Of a stretch of 7,892 nt of DNA, positions 6,951-7,892 are shown one piece after another. Numbering within the stretch: the first letter of the stretch is position 1; each line of letters begins with the position of its first letter. This DNA comes from Collinsella aerofaciens. GTDB taxonomy: Bacteria; Actinomycetota; Coriobacteriia; Coriobacteriales; Coriobacteriaceae. The DNA lies in the NCBI GenBank assembly GCA_021641225.1, contig JAJWXI010000081.1:1-7892 (forward strand), given 5' to 3'. The translations under genes and the position numbers were made by a program. The notes under the pieces are model-generated. The model was not told the origin of the DNA and made no database searches. It saw only the letters and a list, made by a program, of their open reading frames with translations.

Positions 6951-6979
6951 TGAACGGTCGCGTTTGCGCCGTGAACGGT
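6951..6979. repeat. Two direct copies of TGAACGGT, 21 bases apart
   Basis: TGAACGGT occurs at 6951-6958 and again at 6972-6979. The 21-base period equals about two helical turns, so a protein would meet both on the same DNA face, upstream of the predicted -35. An 8-base repeat can arise by chance, and the second copy touches the base of the terminator stem. Confidence 0.35.
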
Positions 6980-7019
6980 ATGGAAACGCCCGGTGAGATG
7001 ATCCACCGGGCGTTTCCAT
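6980..7019 (-). terminator. Hairpin terminator after the GntR regulator gene
   Basis: A perfect 16-bp stem, ATGGAAACGCCCGGTG (6980-6995) with its exact complement (7004-7019), encloses an 8-base loop. It begins 10 bases past the regulator's TAG stop at 7030-7032. The exit side on the minus strand reads GGGCGTTTCCAT, so the U-rich part is short and lies within the stem, and no clean T-tract follows. Position and stability still make it the probable end of the regulator transcript, separating it from the catabolic operon's own promoter. An mRNA-stabilising or regulatory hairpin is the alternative. Confidence 0.7.
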
Positions 7020-7029
7020 TCGCAATGTC

Positions 7030-7773
7030 CTAGATGTCAAAAACGTAGCGAGACCCAACGATCCGCTGACGACCGATGATAAACGGCCGCCGCTGCTCAT
7101 CGAAAAAGAAGGCTTCCATATAAAACAAGGGTTCGCCAACGGGAACTGCCAACAGTCGAGCGACCTCGGGCGACGCGCACGCGATCTCGAGCGTGCACGG
7201 GTCGGTAAACGCGGGCGTGCGGCCCGTCCGGTTGCGCACGAACTCAAAAATGGATTGGTTAGATAGAGGTGCCGTTGATAGATAGGCGTTGTCCTCGTAA
7301 ACATATATGTTGTTCTCGAGCATGACAGGGACGCCATCGGCAGTGCGCACGCGCTCAACGCAAATCAAGTCAGTTCCAACGGGAACACCAAAGAACTGCG
7401 CTTCGGTGGAATCCGCCGGCAGTATCTTTCTCGAAATGACACACGCCCCCGGTTCCATTCCGTTAACGCGGCATGCGTCCGAAAAACTCTGAACGTCATC
7501 CTTCTGGCGAATCTTGCGCTTGAGCTTGGGGGCATTGACAAACGTGCCTTTCCCCTGTCGCTTCGTTAGATAGCCCTGCTGGACGAGCTCCTCAATAGCG
7601 CGTCGCACGGTAACGCGGCCAACTTTATAGCTCTCAGCCAATTCGAATTCGTTGGGTATCCGCGCGCCTGCCTTGTAGGCGCCGGAGTTGATTTCGTTTT
7701 TAATGATATCAATGACCTGTTGGTACAGCGGTATCGCTGCTTTACCGTCAGTTGGCCCTTCAGTCGGTGGCAT
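7030..7773 (-). CDS. GntR-family transcriptional regulator, HutC/FrlR type with UTRA domain
   Basis: A 247-residue cytoplasmic DNA-binding protein. The N-terminal winged helix-turn-helix spans about residues 15-80: P-L-Y-Q-Q-V-I-D-I-I-K (15-25), G-A-R-I-P-N-E-F-E-L-A (37-47), the recognition helix V-T-V-R-R-A-I-E-E-L (54-63) and the wing Y-L-T-K-R-Q-G-K-G-T-F-V (68-79). Residues about 97-245 form a UTRA ligand domain, with E-R-V-R-T-A-D-G-V-P-V (140-150) and the closing F-I-I-G-R-Q-R-I-V-G-S-R-Y (231-243). Length is typical of the subfamily. The start at 7773 has GGGAG seven bases upstream. FrlR of E. coli belongs to the same subfamily, and the gene sits directly upstream of the catabolic operon, so a substrate- or phosphosugar-responsive repressor of that operon is the likely role. 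The effector is not readable from sequence. Confidence 0.92.
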   Translation of the reverse strand: MPPTEGPTDGKAAIPLYQQVIDIIKNEINSGAYKAGARIPNEFELAESYKVGRVTVRRAIEELVQQGYLTKRQGKGTFVNAPKLKRKIRQKDDVQSFSDACRVNGMEPGACVISRKILPADSTEAQFFGVPVGTDLICVERVRTADGVPVMLENNIYVYEDNAYLSTAPLSNQSIFEFVRNRTGRTPAFTDPCTLEIACASPEVARLLAVPVGEPLFYMEAFFFDEQRRPFIIGRQRIVGSRYVFDI

Positions 7774-7795
7774 ATGCCCTCTCCCAGCACAATTA

Positions 7796-7823
7796 ATTCT
7801 AAAACGGGCTTAAGGGCATTCAA
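7796..7823 (-). promoter_or_regulatory. Putative promoter of the GntR regulator gene
   Basis: On the minus strand, TTGAAT (7818-7823, four of six consensus bases) is followed after 16 bases by TAGAAT (7796-7801, five of six). The predicted start near 7789 gives a leader of about 16 bases containing the SD. The promoter lies inside the inverted repeat at 7805-7839, so transcription of the regulator is probably controlled there. Confidence 0.5.
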
Positions 7824-7839
7824 CAAGCCTTTAAGCCCG
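7805..7839. promoter_or_regulatory. Inverted repeat over the regulator's promoter (operator or upstream gene's terminator)
   Basis: CGGGCTTAAGGGC (7805-7817) and GCCTTTAAGCCCG (7827-7839) are 13-base arms that pair with a single non-Watson-Crick position around a 9-base centre. One arm fills the spacer of the putative regulator promoter and the centre contains its -35, which suits an autoregulatory operator. On the minus strand the repeat is followed by TTTT (7801-7804), so it could instead be the intrinsic terminator of a gene beyond the right edge. Both uses could coexist. Confidence 0.6.
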
Positions 7840-7892
7840 CATTAGCTTAAAGTATGCTAGGTGTCGCACCAAAATGTCGGCTATTGACTCAT
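7840..7892. other. Right-edge sequence without an assignable gene
   Basis: The last 53 bases hold no supported gene. A minus-strand frame open from 7890 to a stop at 7831-7833 would encode a 19-residue tail ending L-M-R-A, and an ATG on the plus strand at 7874 could begin a divergent gene (M-S-A-I-D-S). Neither has convincing support within the window. Confidence 0.3.

Larger units (their letters stand above)
6812..6979 (-). promoter_or_regulatory. Control region upstream of the catabolic operon
   Basis: This 168-base gap between the regulator's terminator and the transporter start holds no plausible gene. It contains the putative promoter at 6891-6919, the inverted repeat at 6854-6876, and two direct copies of TGAACGGT at 6951-6958 and 6972-6979. 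The predicted leader is about 70 bases. It is where I would expect the neighbouring GntR protein to act. Confidence 0.6.

Noticed and set aside
6812..7006. In-frame 65-residue N-terminal extension of the transporter
   Set aside because: It crosses the putative promoter, the inverted repeat and part of the terminator stem, and is unlike YfcC N-termini. The ATG at 6811 has a near-ideal SD.
7874..7892. Possible plus-strand start codon of a divergent gene at the right edge
   Set aside because: Only six residues are visible and the upstream AGGTG is poorly spaced; this is not enough to call a gene.
1..7892. CRISPR array, tRNA, rRNA, insertion sequence or phage element
   Set aside because: I saw no repeat-spacer pattern, cloverleaf, transposase or attachment-site duplication. 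The window reads as one metabolic operon with its regulator.

Overview
All genes in this window lie on the minus strand, so the operon reads from high to low coordinates. I see six complete genes in order from the regulator, a seventh complete gene after a hairpin, and the first codons of an eighth gene that runs off the left edge. GC content looks moderately high, genes are tightly packed, and most start codons are preceded by a clear purine-rich Shine-Dalgarno (SD) sequence. Together with the gene content this fits a gut actinobacterium of the Coriobacteriia, such as Collinsella. That is an inference from protein style and from my recollection that Collinsella has been reported to consume fructoselysine; nothing here, such as rRNA, proves the taxon.

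Layout from right to left: a short upstream region with a promoter overlapped by an inverted repeat (about 7774-7839); a GntR/HutC-type regulator with a UTRA ligand domain (7030-7773); a hairpin terminator (6980-7019) and a 218-bp control region with a promoter and a perfect inverted repeat (6854-6876); a YfcC/DcuC-type membrane transporter (5348-6811); a YtcJ-like amidohydrolase (3755-5338); a FrlC-like sugar epimerase (2902-3753); a FrlB-like SIS-domain sugar-phosphate deglycase (1871-2839); a FrlD-like PfkB kinase (994-1857); a hairpin that looks like a terminator or attenuator (890-923); a second, divergent PfkB kinase (72-872); and the first 14 codons of another gene (1-44).

The set strongly suggests an Amadori-compound utilisation operon. 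In the E. coli frl pathway, FrlD phosphorylates fructoselysine at C6, FrlB splits fructoselysine-6-phosphate into lysine and glucose-6-phosphate, FrlC epimerises psicoselysine to fructoselysine, and FrlR, a GntR/UTRA protein, regulates. All four protein types occur here together. The differences are what make it interesting. Uptake appears to be by a YfcC-type carrier rather than a FrlA-type amino-acid permease. An amidohydrolase with an unusual metal-site motif sits between transporter and epimerase. There are also two different FrlD-like kinases, the second behind a strong hairpin. A reasonable model is that the transporter imports a glycated, perhaps acylated or peptide-linked, amine; the amidohydrolase removes an amide-linked group; and the epimerase, kinase or kinases, and deglycase deliver a hexose-6-phosphate to glycolysis. 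The true substrate cannot be read from the sequence.
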